DNA of 64,000 nucleotides from Symbiodinium natans (GCA_905221605.1 CAJNDS010001569.1:493501-557500); one strand, 5' to 3'; shown: positions 22,901-30,645, counted from the first letter of the stretch. Notes: generated by a model from the letters alone, not told the origin. Numbers and translations are program-made.

Positions 22901-25900
22901 TATGATGCTGGGTGGTACTCGTACCTTGGGATGTTCCCCGTTATACCAACAGTCCTTAGCTTTGGGAGAATGAAGAATCCCTCTTAAGGACTGTTAGTAT
23001 AAGGGGGAACATCCAACTCGTACCCTGCGTCCTTTGTTTAGGGGTTTGGAGTTCCGTGTCTTGGATCCTAAGACTTTGGGTTTGTTTCGGGTTGAGGGTT
23101 GGGATGTTCCTCCCCTATACTAACAGTCCATAATTAGCATTATCGTACCCCCTAGTATAATCCTCATTAAGGACTGTTAGTATACGGGGGAACATCCCGA
23201 GTTGAGGGTTAGGGTTTCGGGCGAGGCTCCAGGCACGACTCGAATCTTTTGATCCTCCCTCCCTGGCAGGTTTTGGGGTTTAGGGTTTAGGGTGTTTTTT
23301 GGGTTTAGGTTTCTGGGGTGTAGGCTTTCGTTCGAAGGGGCTTGAAGGACCCTAAACCCTGAACCCCAATAACCCTATGCCCAAACCCTAAACCCCAACA
23401 ACCCTAACCCTAAACCCCACTAACCTAAACCCTAAGCCCCACGAGCCCCTAAACCCAAGAGTCGGACCCCCCCCCCCCCCCCCAACCTAAACCCTGAACC
23501 CTGAACCCTAAACCCTGAACCCTAAACCCTGAACCCTAAACCCTCCCTAAACCCTAAACCCTAAACCCAAAACCCTAAACCCTAAACCCTAAACCCCAGG
23601 TGAGCGCTGGTTTCACCACACCCTGGTGGACGCCGACCAGGCTCGGGCCTGCGAAACGCTGCTTTTTTTTGAATGGCGGCGTTTGTTTTTTTTGGGGACT
23701 TTTAGGGTTTGGGTGTTTGTTGACTGGGTTTAGGGGTTAAGGTTTAGGGTTTAGGGTTGCGATGGCGAGGCCATCAACGCCATGATGTGGCAGAACGCAG
23801 GCAAAAGTGGGCTGGCTCCCTGGCAAGGGGGGTAAGCCCCTTATGCGGGCTTAGGGTTTGCTTTGGGGTTGAGGGTTCAGGGTAAACCCTAAACCCTAAG
23901 CCCGAAACCCTAAACCCTAAACCCTAAACCCTAAAGTGCCCAGAATTGATTAAGGGTTTAGGGTTCAGGGCATACGGGGTAACATTTTCAGGTAACCTGT
24001 ACAGGTTTTCAGGCATTCAGGAGCTTCGGGATTGCTCAGGCGCCTCGAATAAGGTGCCACCTCGGGGTTAAGGGTTTCTAGGACCCAGAGTAGGCCCTTA
24101 TTCCCTTTTCATGGGAGGGTACTTCAGGTTAGGGTTTGGGAGGCTTATAAAAAACTTTGGAGTTTTGTTGGGTTTTTTGGGCTGGGACGCTTCAAGCTTT
24201 TTGCGTTTAGGGCTTAGTGTTTAACGTTTAGGGTTCAGGGTTTCCTGAAAGAGTGAAGTTGCTTCTTGAGCTCAGGACCCGCGAGGTTCAACATCCCCCC
24301 TGTAGGTTGGGCACAAGCAAGGGCTTTAGGCTTTAGGGCTCAAGGGCTCTAGGTTGGGATGTTCCCCCCCTATATATGAGTCCTTAATAGGGATGATAAT
24401 GGGGGTACTATAATCCCTATTAAGGAGCTGTTAGCATAAGGGGGGACACCCAAGCTCTAGGGATTAGGGCTCAGAGCTTCGGGGTGTGCAACCGAAGCAA
24501 CCTCACTCAAAAATGCCCGAATAAACCCTAAACCCTAAACCCTAAACCCTAAACCCTAAACCCTAAACCCTAAACCCTAAACCCTAAACCCTAAACCCTA
24601 AGCCGAAGCAAAGGACCAGTGGAACTTCACCATGAACGCCGCCTCTGCGGGCAAGACGCAAGATCCCAAGGTGCAGGGTTTAGGGGTTTGGGGTTTAGCG
24701 GTTAGGGTTTATATAGGGTTTAGGGTTTAGGGGCTTTAACTGGGTTCTGGCTGAGGAGCTTTCAAATTAGGTTTCTGCAAGAAGGGCCCCGCTGTTTTTG
24801 CTACACAAGCCAAGTTATGGCTAGCCAGGACATTGGGACAGTCTCACGTTTACGCTGGCTTCAAGAGTGCCTTATTTTGGGAATAATTTGGAATATGTTT
24901 CGGAGGGTTTCAGGGGCCAACCTACATCGGAACTTAATGTATGTTCCTCACGGCTGACGCAGGTTACAGGGTTCAGGGTTCGGACTGCGTCGATAAAGGT
25001 CTCCGGGGTCTAGACTCCCTCGTTGTGGTTGGGTTAAGGGTGTTGGTTCGGACCCAGGCGTCTGCTTTGAAAGTTCATGATTCATGGGCGCCTAGAGGTG
25101 ATGAGAAATTATTTTGTAACCTTATCACTAATCAAGGTACTGAACCATCAACGCCAGCGGAGACTTTCAGTGCTTTCGGCTTGTGTTTTGGGCTACAGCT
25201 TTAGGTAGCCCAGTGGTACCCTTTACCCTTTTTTTGGTTCTGGGTTCCCTTATCAAGTAAGCAACCAAAAACAGGGTGCCCTTAAAGATGGTTACTGGGC
25301 TACCAAGGCTTCAAAGTTTGGTTCCAGGGCCCATGGCCTCGCAAGATGATCCCATACCTACCACCTCCCTCCCCCTAGCCAAAAGGAGGCTCAATTCAAG
25401 GTGCGTTGGGTCTCCTAAACCCTAAACCCTAAACCCTAAACCCTAAACCCTAAACCCTCCTGTTGGGTTGTTCGCCGGGGCGAGGCGCTCCTTAGGAGAG
25501 CTCCGAAACCCTAAGAATGCTTGACAGGGGCACTACATCCGCCGCTGGTGCCCCGAGCTTGCGAAGCTTCCCACGCGGTACGTACATGCACCTTGGGATG
25601 TGGCTTGGCTGATAAAGGGTTTAGAGTTTAGGGTTTAGGGTTTAGGGTTTAGGGTTTCAAAATGAAAGTCCCTCTTTTTGGATCCCTATTATAATGCGGC
25701 ACCTAATATTTAGAGTACCCCCAAAAGGGATCATAATTTTGACAGCCACCCACATGTCCCTTAATGCCCTACACAATCCTTAGCAAGGAAAGTTGGATGT
25801 CCTAAGGCCCCCCAAACCTATTCCAGGATATTTTGGCTCCGGAAGACGAGGATACCCCAAAACCCTAAACCCCAGAAGCCCCGCAACTTCAAACGTGGAA

Positions 25901-28478
25901 GTGGGATTTAGGCTGTTGGGTTTTTGAGTTTTAAGGTTGCAGGTTTCAGGGGGCTGCCAGGAGAATCCTTGTCCTCCGTCGAATACCTAAAGCCCTATAA
26001 ACATCCTAAACCACTTAAACACAAGCAACTAACCATAAACCTGCTCAAGCTCTATGTACTCAAGGTTAACCTGTCGGATTGGAGGGATTTGAGAACCTAG
26101 ACCCTAAACCCTAAACCCTAAACCCTAATCCCTCAACCCTCAACCCTAAACCCTAAACCCTAAGCCCTAAACCCTAAGCCCTAAACCCTAAACCCTAAAC
26201 CCTAGACCCTAAACCCTAAACCCTATAGACCCTAAACCCTTGGTGAAGCAAGATGAGCTGGCACAGCTCAGGCTCCCGAGGGCGTCCTAGCAGAGGCTGG
26301 CGTTTGCCTGGGCCCTGCGGGCAACTATCCCCACCGCCACTCACACGCAAAGAAGGGTCGAGGGTTCCCTGCCTAAACCCTAGAGGGTTTAGGGTTTAGG
26401 GTTTAGGGGTTAGGGGTTAGGGGTAGGGTTTAGGGTTAGAGCCTATGCACCCGAGAAGCCCTGAACCCTAAACCGCCTGCAAACGAAAGGTTTCACTTTT
26501 TGTATTCCGGGGTTCTGGCGCAACGTCGAAACCCACGCGAGCCCTAAGCCCAATACCCTCGACGGGGGCGTTTTCAGTTTTGGACCCCATGGGAGTAAGC
26601 ACCAATTCCTAAGTCCGGTCCTCCCAGCTCGGATATCGAGGGTTTAGGGTTTTGGGTTTAGGGTTTAGGGTGTATATATTCATGTTATGACGTGTTGGTG
26701 AGACATACGGTTTCTATGCATATTGGTGCGCGTGCGTATTCGGTGTCCTTTGGGGGGCCAATGAACAACAAATACGTCGTGTACGTATGGGGTTTTGGGC
26801 TTCGGGCTTAACCTCAGGATTGAGGTACTTGTAACAAGCCTCCTAAGAAGCAAAGCTCGCACAAACCATGAGCTCCTGGCTAAGTCGAACCCCAAACCTA
26901 ACAGTCAGCCCGAAAGCCTAACACAACTGCAACTGATGCCAAAGACGCTCTCGCACCTTCTCAACACCCTGAAATCCTGAACCCGAACCCTACATCCTAC
27001 ACCTTAGACCCTAAACCCTAAACCCTAAACCCTAAGCCCCAAACCCTAAACCCCAAACCCTAAACCCTAAACACTAAACCCTAAGAAGGAATCGTGGTGG
27101 ACTTAAACGCGGCAGCCAAGCGCAGTGCGGAGGCGATCCGTGAGCAGCGCTGGAAGTCGGCCGGCTGGACCCTGGGAGCTGCAATAAAGTCCGAGATGCC
27201 CAACAAGGGGTTTAGGGTTTAGGGCTTAGGGTTTAGGGCTTAGGGTTAGGGCTTTTGGTTTAAGGGGGTTTAGGCTGTTCTGGGTCTTTGCAGACGTTTT
27301 TGTAGGGTTTATAGAGCGTGAATGGGGTGCTGTCATAGAAGGTTTATAGGGCCGGGGCTTGCTGCGCTGCGCAGCAGTGAACACAGATTCCCTTTTGAAT
27401 CCCGTCAAGCACACGAAGACTTTTGTGCCCCTTGAACATGGAAGCTTCATCGCAGGCATGAGAGTCCACTGGCCCATCGGGGTACCGGGGTTGTTGAACA
27501 GGTCTGCGCGGTTTGAGTTTGAAGTCTGGGTCTGACGTCTGGTGAGTTCAGGGTATTTTTTTTTGGTTTTGTTTGTGCTTTTTAAGGGTTGAAGGGGTTT
27601 GGGGTTTCAAGGTTTGGGGATTATAAGTTGTAGTTGCTGAGCACTAGGCAGTGTGTTCTTGAGAGCACATCCTCCTTGGGACTGGCGAAGTGCACTCGGC
27701 AATGGTGAGCACCGGACCTCTGCAGCTTTGCAGCTTGGGAGGTTCCCTCTTATATTAACAGCTCCTTAGTAGGGGTTATAGTACCCCCTAACTAGAATCC
27801 CTATTAGGAACTACTTAGTATAGGGGGGGAACATCCCAATCTGCAGCCATGAGCTCACGCGACCTACACCATTTAGGAGTTGATCGTCATCCGGCGACCC
27901 CCTGCTGTGGTTGCTTTTCTTGCATCCTCTTCAACAGAATTGGAGGCCTGTGCATAGACCTAGCCTACACCGACTTGCAGACTGCATGTCTGTGAGCACA
28001 TGCTGCACTTTCAGGACTGCCTAAGTCAGCGAAGCTTTCCAAACGCACCATGCGATCACTGTATTTGCAGAGGGCGGGGGCGGGGGCGGGGGGGTTGGGG
28101 CGGGGGGCTGGCTTCTACGGGTTTAGGCTTTAGGCTTTAGGGTTTAGGCTGTGCAAAACGTGCTTCAACACACAGCATGTGGAGCCTGTGAGGCCTTTGA
28201 TGAAGCATCGGGACCTGCGAACAAACCCGAAATGCTGCAATTTGGTCGTGAACAATCAGAGATGCCGTAATTTACAGTGTTTGGTTCCTGGGGACAACTC
28301 GTACTGCCCTTCCTGCTACTAAAAACCACAACTACTGACCCCGAACCCTAAACCCTAATCCCTAAACACTAATCCCTAAACCCTAAACCCTAAACCGCCC
28401 CAACACACAATCCTCAACTCCTCCCAGCAAAGGATGAACGATCAGGGCTACGAACCTTGCCTGCAGATTGTTAAGCAC
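632..28478 (+). CDS. Photolyase/cryptochrome-family gene, about 42 short exons (5' end not found)
   Basis: This is the whole split gene; its parts are described in the next four entries. The family uses a light-harvesting antenna domain and an FAD-binding domain for light-driven repair of UV-damaged DNA (photolyases) or blue-light signalling (cryptochromes). Exon islands were joined by splice phase: each proposed exon starts after AG, ends before GT or GC, and its leftover bases fit the next exon. The order antenna, linker, FAD domain agrees with the family. The N-terminal strand that normally carries the Arg-Asp-Leu-Arg motif is not visible and may lie left of the window. An extra module of about 330 residues sits between antenna and linker. 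The final stop is not certain; the last phase-compatible exon ends at 28478. Family assignment is firm; individual joins outside the FAD domain are tentative. Confidence 0.75.
1590..1690. repeat. CCCTAAA array
   Basis: About a dozen near-perfect CCCTAAA units lie immediately upstream of the proposed 27-base exon at 1705. They occupy the 3' end of the intron and end in a CCCCACAG acceptor. Confidence 0.9.
2558..2658. repeat. MITE family A copy
   Basis: A terminal inverted repeat starting TTGGGATGTTCCCCCTTAT is answered by ATAAGGGGGAACATCCCAA at the right end. The interior has the family's CCTTAGCAGGGATTACAGTA core. It lies in an intron of the photolyase gene. Confidence 0.8.
3040..3210. repeat. 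CCCCTAAA/CCCTAAA array
   Basis: This array uses mainly the 8-base variant CCCCTAAA with some CCCGTAAA, then returns to CCCTAAA just before the 3241 exon. It is the 3' part of that exon's upstream intron. Confidence 0.85.
3320..3780. repeat. Degenerate TTTAGGG-rich intron 5' segment
   Basis: Immediately after the GTAGGG donor at 3318 the sequence becomes TTTAGGG units that decay into T- and G-rich variants. No open frame of interest is present. Confidence 0.75.
3898..3993. repeat. MITE family F copy (TTGCTTAAGAACCCC ends)
   Basis: The left end ATTGCGTAAGAACCCC is the inverse of the right end GGGGGTTCTTAAGCAA. Related copies lie at 20351, 36415 and 53364. Confidence 0.6.
4058..4180. repeat. 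Inverted-repeat element with AAGGGGTAT core
   Basis: AATTCAACACC...CATACCCCTTA on the left is answered by TAAGGGGTATG...CATGTTGAATATT on the right, giving an imperfect hairpin of about 120 bases. I found only one copy in the window. Confidence 0.55.
4590..4710. repeat. TTTAGGG array
   Basis: A near-perfect TTTAGGG run, including several GTGTAGG variants, follows the antenna exon at 4477. It forms the start of the downstream intron. Confidence 0.9.
6219..6342. repeat. Inverted-repeat element, family D
   Basis: It starts TCTAGGACCCAGAGTAGGCCC-like and ends CTCCTGGCTCTAGG. Partial relatives lie at 24079-24112 (TCTAGGACCCAGAGTAGG) and 10905-10955 (TTCCTCCTGGGTCTAGA). The ends are imperfect. Confidence 0.45.
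6872..6960. repeat. CCCTAAA array
   Basis: A run of about twelve CCCTAAA units precedes the 7037 exon, at the 3' end of its upstream intron. Confidence 0.9.
7037..13510 (+). CDS. Inserted module with deaminase-like H-A-E motif, 14 exons
   Basis: Phase-compatible exons: 7037-7134, 7308-7378, 7780-7857, 8105-8157, 8777-8840, 9027-9065, 9198-9299, 9771-9830, 10441-10526, 10756-10773, 11049-11145, 11491-11541, 12062-12150 and 13430-13510. Ordinary photolyases have only a short loop here. The early part is Arg/Ala-rich and helical looking ([18 protein letters not shown]). The exon at 10441 gives EIHAEMQIL followed by G.P.AGTW, and the next two give [14 protein letters not shown]; this spacing resembles cytidine/dCMP deaminases (H-A-E, then a conserved T, then helix A-G-I..V). 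The downstream P-C-x-x-C pair expected before the A-G-V helix is absent in this splice model, so a catalytic zinc site is not supported. Exon 7780 has a second open frame ([14 protein letters not shown]). Alternative reading: exons of a separate gene nested between photolyase exons. Confidence 0.45.
8402..8640. repeat. Repeat family E (TAGCCCATCCTGG) cluster
   Basis: Two diverged copies of a ...TATAACCCC..AGGCCC...GGGTTGAT... unit meet in a perfect small palindrome, TAGCCCATCCTGG/CCAGGATGGGCTA, near 8540-8570. Relatives lie at 5424-5463, 29489-29571 and 42698-42790. Confidence 0.55.
9600..9725. repeat. TTTAGGG array
   Basis: About 16 near-perfect TTTAGGG units precede the 9771 exon. This run is in the orientation usually seen at intron starts, although here it lies in the second half of the intron, so it is an exception to the general polarity. 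Confidence 0.9.
9929..10048. repeat. MITE family C copy
   Basis: The left end TGGTAGCTGAGTGGTAACCC is answered by GGTTACGGGGCTACCA at the right end, with an internal CCCTTATAAAAGTA..AACACCAAAAAGGG segment typical of family C. Confidence 0.75.
11164..11324. repeat. MITE family A copy with internal TTTAGGG
   Basis: Family A ends (TTGGGATGTTCCCC and GGGGGAACATCCCAA) enclose an interior that contains TTTAGGG-type units at about 11208-11238. This copy is therefore about 60 bases longer than the others. Confidence 0.7.
11405..11490. repeat. TTTAGGG array
   Basis: About eleven TTTAGGG units run directly into the AG that precedes the 11491 exon. Confidence 0.9.
11579..11690. repeat. Inverted-repeat element, AGGATAAGGGGGACCC ends
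   Basis: AGGATAAGGGGGACCCTT at the left is answered by AAGGGTCCCCCTAATCCTGT at the right. The AGGATAAGG/CCTAATCCT ends are imperfect. I see a single copy. Confidence 0.6.
12690..13070. other. GC-rich block with degenerate CTGGCCC repeats
   Basis: About 380 bases without TTTAGGG units are dominated by loosely repeated TGGCCC/CTGGCC. On the + strand a frame without ATG stays open through most of it ([17 protein letters not shown]). On the minus strand two frames read Gly-Xaa-Yaa-like ([13 protein letters not shown]), which resembles collagen-like repeats but also follows from the base composition. I cannot decide whether it is coding. Confidence 0.35.
13075..13215. repeat. CCCTAAA array, about 20 perfect units
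   Basis: This is one of the longest uninterrupted CCCTAAA runs in the window. It lies in the intron before the 13430 exon. Confidence 0.95.
13541..13644. repeat. MITE family B copy
   Basis: AGAGACTCCAAAACCCCTTA at the left is the exact inverse of the right end; the whole 104-base unit is a near-perfect palindrome with an AT-rich centre (TTAAGGAATATACC). Confidence 0.9.
13860..14147. repeat. PolyC / CCCCCCT low-complexity tract
   Basis: Nearly 290 bases are C with a periodic T every seven or so bases, ending directly in CCCTAAA units. The open frames read as poly-Pro or poly-Gly and are not genes. The period of about seven suggests degeneration of CCCTAAA by C expansion, but homopolymer read error is also possible. 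Confidence 0.85.
14273..17418 (+). CDS. Linker between antenna and FAD domain of the photolyase gene, six exons
   Basis: Exons 14273-14304, 14652-14733, 15978-16053, 16222-16260, 16870-16910 and 17378-17418 join in phase with each other and with the 13430 exon before and the 18021 exon after. The joined product reads [11 protein letters not shown], then [52 protein letters not shown] and [12 protein letters not shown]. The last two match the first helix of the FAD domain, where family members have W.PGE.AAL..L..FL..GL..YE. The exon at 17378 uses a GC donor (GCGGGA at 17419), which makes the next codon Asp and continues into [14 protein letters not shown]. Each intron here has TTTAGGG copies after the donor and, in most cases, CCCTAAA copies before the acceptor. 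Confidence 0.65.
14366..14474. repeat. MITE family B copy
   Basis: It has the same palindromic ends as the copy at 13541 (AGAGACTCCAAAACCC...GGGTTTTGGAGTCTCT) and the same AT-rich core. It directly follows a TTTAGGG array. Confidence 0.85.
16598..16625. repeat. PolyG tract
   Basis: A run of about 26 G interrupts non-repeat sequence between two photolyase exons. Confidence 0.9.
17690..18020 (+). other. Open stretch upstream of the first FAD-domain exon
   Basis: The frame of the 18021 exon stays open upstream to 17690, and this stretch carries no TTTAGGG. An exon starting as early as 17899 would also be phase-compatible with one donor choice at 17378. I kept 18021 because that start with the GC donor at 17419 gives a gap-free family match ([14 protein letters not shown]). 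Confidence 0.3.
18021..27209 (+). CDS. Photolyase/cryptochrome FAD-binding domain, 13 exons
   Basis: Exons: 18021-18089, 18654-18696, 19935-19978, 20215-20297, 21457-21536, 22010-22048, 22530-22582, 23600-23640, 23770-23814, 24614-24670, 25528-25599, 26272-26335 and 27089-27209. Joins reproduce the family consensus without gaps: [128 protein letters not shown] and [19 protein letters not shown]. These carry the FAD-pocket residues of class I photolyases and cryptochromes. Nine of the twelve internal donors are GC (for example GCAAGG at 21537, GCTCCT at 22049, GCAGCC at 22583). The ends of exons 18654 (18696 or 18701) and 20215 (20292 or 20297) are uncertain by a few bases. The sequence does not separate repair photolyase from cryptochrome. 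Confidence 0.88.
19179..19281. repeat. MITE family C copy
   Basis: The ends are ACCAGTGGTACCC and GGTTACTGGGCTACCA, with an internal CCCTTTTGAAGTAACCAACCGA segment. It lies in a photolyase intron. Confidence 0.75.
20351..20412. repeat. MITE family F fragment
   Basis: It begins TTGCTTAAGAACCCCC and contains the TACAATCCCTATATTACCC motif shared with the 3898 copy. The right end is replaced by a family A element that follows at once. Confidence 0.5.
20436..20527. repeat. MITE family A copy, diverged
   Basis: ACTAACAGTCCTTAGCAGGG...CCCTATTAGGGACTGTTAGT forms the core inverted repeat. The outer TTGGGATGTTCC ends are eroded. Confidence 0.65.
20616..20726. repeat. MITE family B copy
   Basis: A palindromic element with ends CCCAGAGACTCCAAAACCCC and GGGGTTTTGGAGTCTCTGGG, in the intron between the 20215 and 21457 exons. 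Confidence 0.9.
22926..23014. repeat. MITE family A copy
   Basis: TTGGGATGTTCCCCGTTATA at the left pairs with TATAAGGGGGAACATCC at the right; both halves carry the CAGTCCTTA/TAAGGACTG arm. I use this copy as the family reference. Confidence 0.85.
23099..23200. repeat. MITE family A copy
   Basis: A second copy lies about 85 bases from the previous one, in the same orientation, with ends TTGGGATGTTCCTCCCC and GGGGGAACATCCCGA. Confidence 0.85.
24354..24453. repeat. MITE family A copy
   Basis: The ends are TTGGGATGTTCCCCCCC and GGGGGGACACCCAA, with the core AGTCCTTAATAGGGAT...ATCCCTATTAAGGA. It lies in the intron before the 24614 exon. Confidence 0.8.
24518..24603. repeat. CCCTAAA array
   Basis: About twelve units lie directly before the acceptor of the 24614 exon (AAGCAAAG), at the 3' end of the intron. 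Confidence 0.95.
25203..25307. repeat. MITE family C copy
   Basis: The ends are GGTAGCCCAGTGGTACCC and GGTTACTGGGCTACCAA, with the internal GGGTTCCCTTATCAAGTAA segment. It is the clearest family C copy. Confidence 0.85.
27733..27840. repeat. MITE family A copy
   Basis: Left end TTGGGAGGTTCCCTCTTATA, right end TATAGGGGGGGAACATCCCAA; it lies in the stretch between the 27089 and 28433 exons. Confidence 0.8.
28433..28478 (+). CDS. Possible C-terminal exon of the photolyase gene
   Basis: The island after AG at 28431-28432 reads in the phase left by the 27089-27209 exon and gives [15 protein letters not shown] before a possible GTTCAG donor. It lies beyond the conserved photolyase core, in the region where cryptochromes carry variable tails. 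A second open frame exists, so this is a tentative call based on phase and lack of repeats. Confidence 0.35.
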
Positions 28479-28893
28479 GTTCAGGTCGGAAACCAAGGGG
28501 TCTTAACCTGGTATTTTGGATGTGAGGACGGTGCCCCTTTGGCGCATTGCCCGATTCAAGCCCCGAATCCCTTCTTCGGGAAGACCTGAACCCGAACTTG
28601 AAGCAAATCTAGACACTGACGAGTGCTTGGGATATCGGTTTCAGCTAAGGTGTTTGCGTGTTGAGATTTTGGTGGTTTCCAAAGAACAGGGGTGCCTGCT
28701 TTGGGTGTTATAAAAAAAAATATATATATATATATATGTACAGGCTCAGTATTTTGGGGTAGATACAGGGGTACCCGCATCACAAGTTCAGGGTTTCGGG
28801 TTTAGGGTGGACAGTTTGAGAGCAAAACCTGTTTAGGCGTGCTCGGGACACGCCTTCTGTCGGAAGTTTCGCGTCTGCGGCTGCTCTCTGCAG

Positions 28894-29012
28894 CTGAGGA
28901 CCTCATCGTGCTTCCTCGAGGGTCAACGCTTTCCCATGACGGCCAGAAGTACCGCGTCTTCACGAAGCCGGAGTACCGGAACGCGCGGACTTCGACGCTC
29001 CCTGCCTCCAAG
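28894..29012 (+). CDS. Unidentified coding island, photolyase-antenna-like
   Basis: After CTCTGCAG the frame gives EDLIVLPRGSTLSHDGQ, then KYRVFTKPEYRN, ending before GTGAAG. The stretch D.LIVLP......G..YRVFT.. resembles the end of a photolyase antenna domain (D..L.PPG.....G..Y.VFTPF), yet it lies downstream of the complete FAD domain. It might begin a second, diverged family member, but no further photolyase motifs follow. Another frame is open and Ser/Arg-rich. Confidence 0.4.
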
Positions 29013-29805
29013 GTGAAGGGTTGTAAAGCAGGGGATGACCATGAACTTCACTGGGTCCATGTACCCATGTAATCTCAGATAGTGGATAAGCCGCAGACAG
29101 AAACAATGCATAAGCGAGCTTCGCGGGATCAAGGTTTATCCTTGGGAAAGTGCCTGCATCCTTTGGAGACAGACTGGGAGTTCGGACATGAGGAACAAGA
29201 GGGCTTAGGGTGGAGGCCTTGCATGCTTGTAGGCTCATGGATAGTTGTAAGTAGGGATGGGGTCGACACGCAGTTCGCCCACGTATAGCGCAAGAATCTC
29301 CAAGCAGACCCGAAGCAGCGTCGACCATAGACCCTACCCGAAAACCCTGATTCGGACGTGGTCCTCAGTCGGAGCACAGAAGCCTGGAGGACTTCATGCT
29401 CGCTCCGCAAAAATTCCTCTCCGTTTTTTGATCTGCGGAAAAGCATCTCCGTACAGCCGGAGAACTCAGACCAGGACGGGCTATTTTACCCCCATAACCC
29501 CTTACAAAGGTCCTTGAAAGGGTTGATTCTGGGGATTGTAGGGCCTAATAGCCCATCCTGGTAGACTCAGGTCCAACTGGAATGATGAGGGTGGCAAGAG
29601 CGGGCGAGCGAAAGGCACCGCGCCCTAAGTCTTCTGAATTGTCCCACGTTTGGTCTACCCATGCCTTTTCCTGGTTTTCGAGTTCAGGGTGCGGGGTTCG
29701 GTTTGGATTTCAAGAACGCAGTGTTTCATCATACTATCTTAAGGCTTATTTCCTTCAGGTTTCTGACTTTAGGGCTCAGGCATCGGGCTCAGCAGCTTTA
29801 TCGTC
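29013..29805. other. Non-repeat stretch, no gene assigned
   Basis: About 800 bases lack TTTAGGG units and have overlapping open frames on both strands, the longest on the minus strand at 28960-29328. None shows a recognisable motif and no frame is clearly favoured. A family E repeat occupies 29489-29571. Confidence 0.4.
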
Positions 29806-29915
29806 AAGGTTTAGGGTTTAGGGTTTAGGGTTTAGGGTTTAGGGTTTAGGGTTTAGGGTTTAGGGTTTGGGGTTTGGGGTTTAGGGTTTAGGGTTTAGGG
29901 TTTAGGGTTTAGGGT
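29806..29915. repeat. TTTAGGG array
   Basis: Fifteen or so units with two TTTGGGG variants. Confidence 0.9.
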
Positions 29916-30377
29916 TAAGGCAGCCCCCCCTTCCCAATTGCAAGCACGACCCTTGCCCACCACACCTTCGCGGCAGCACAGTTTCAACGCACAGCTGCGA
30001 AACTGCAATGAAAAAGAAGCCCGACCACCTACGGCATCTTGGTTCGAAGTTTCTACTTCAGGAAACCTTTTCAAATCCTAAAACCTTGAACCCTAGACAA
30101 ACTCTGAAGCGAAGTGGTGGATTAGTGTTTAAGTTAAGGTTTAGGGTTTAGGGTTTCGGGGCCCCTGTGTGTGTGTGTGTACCTCCTTTGGGATCCTGTT
30201 CCTCGAGCCTTGTTTCGTTTGCGGCCATGTTAGCCCTGCAGCCTAAATGTAGCCTGCTTGGCGTCTAGGGAGTGTCGCCTAGAAACCCTACCTGCGCCCT
30301 GATCTTATAAACCATATAACCCTAAACCCTAAACCCTAAACCCTATAAACCCTAAGCCACCCCAAACTCGGGGCGAG

Positions 30378-30460
30378 GACGCGGCAAAGGCCGCCAGCGC
30401 GCCCAGACGAGCGCGGAGAGCGCATGGCAGTGGGACTCGGAGTGGCAGGCAGACTTGTTG
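30378..30460 (+). CDS. Possible coding island
   Basis: A GC-rich island follows CGGGGCGAG and ends at a family B element. All three forward frames are open (one gives AESAWQWDSEWQADLL), so the frame cannot be fixed. Confidence 0.25.
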
Positions 30461-30645
30461 CCCAGAGACTCCAAAACCCCTTAATTACGGAATATACCTT
30501 AAATGATAATAGGAACCCTAATATGATTTAAGGTATATTCCTTAATTATAAGGAATATATATATATATATATACCTTAAATTATAATAGGAACCCTAATA
30601 CGGTTTAAGGTATATTCCTTAATTCAGGGGTTTTGGAGTCTCTAG
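30461..30645. repeat. MITE family B, double copy
   Basis: The outer ends are CCCAGAGACTCCAAAACCCC and GGGGTTTTGGAGTCTCT. Inside, the AT-rich core is duplicated around an (AT)n run, so the unit is about 75 bases longer than the single copies. Confidence 0.85.

Noticed and set aside
28960-29446. Minus-strand open frames of 105-122 residues
   Set aside because: No motif, overlapping plus-strand frames, and no support from neighbours.
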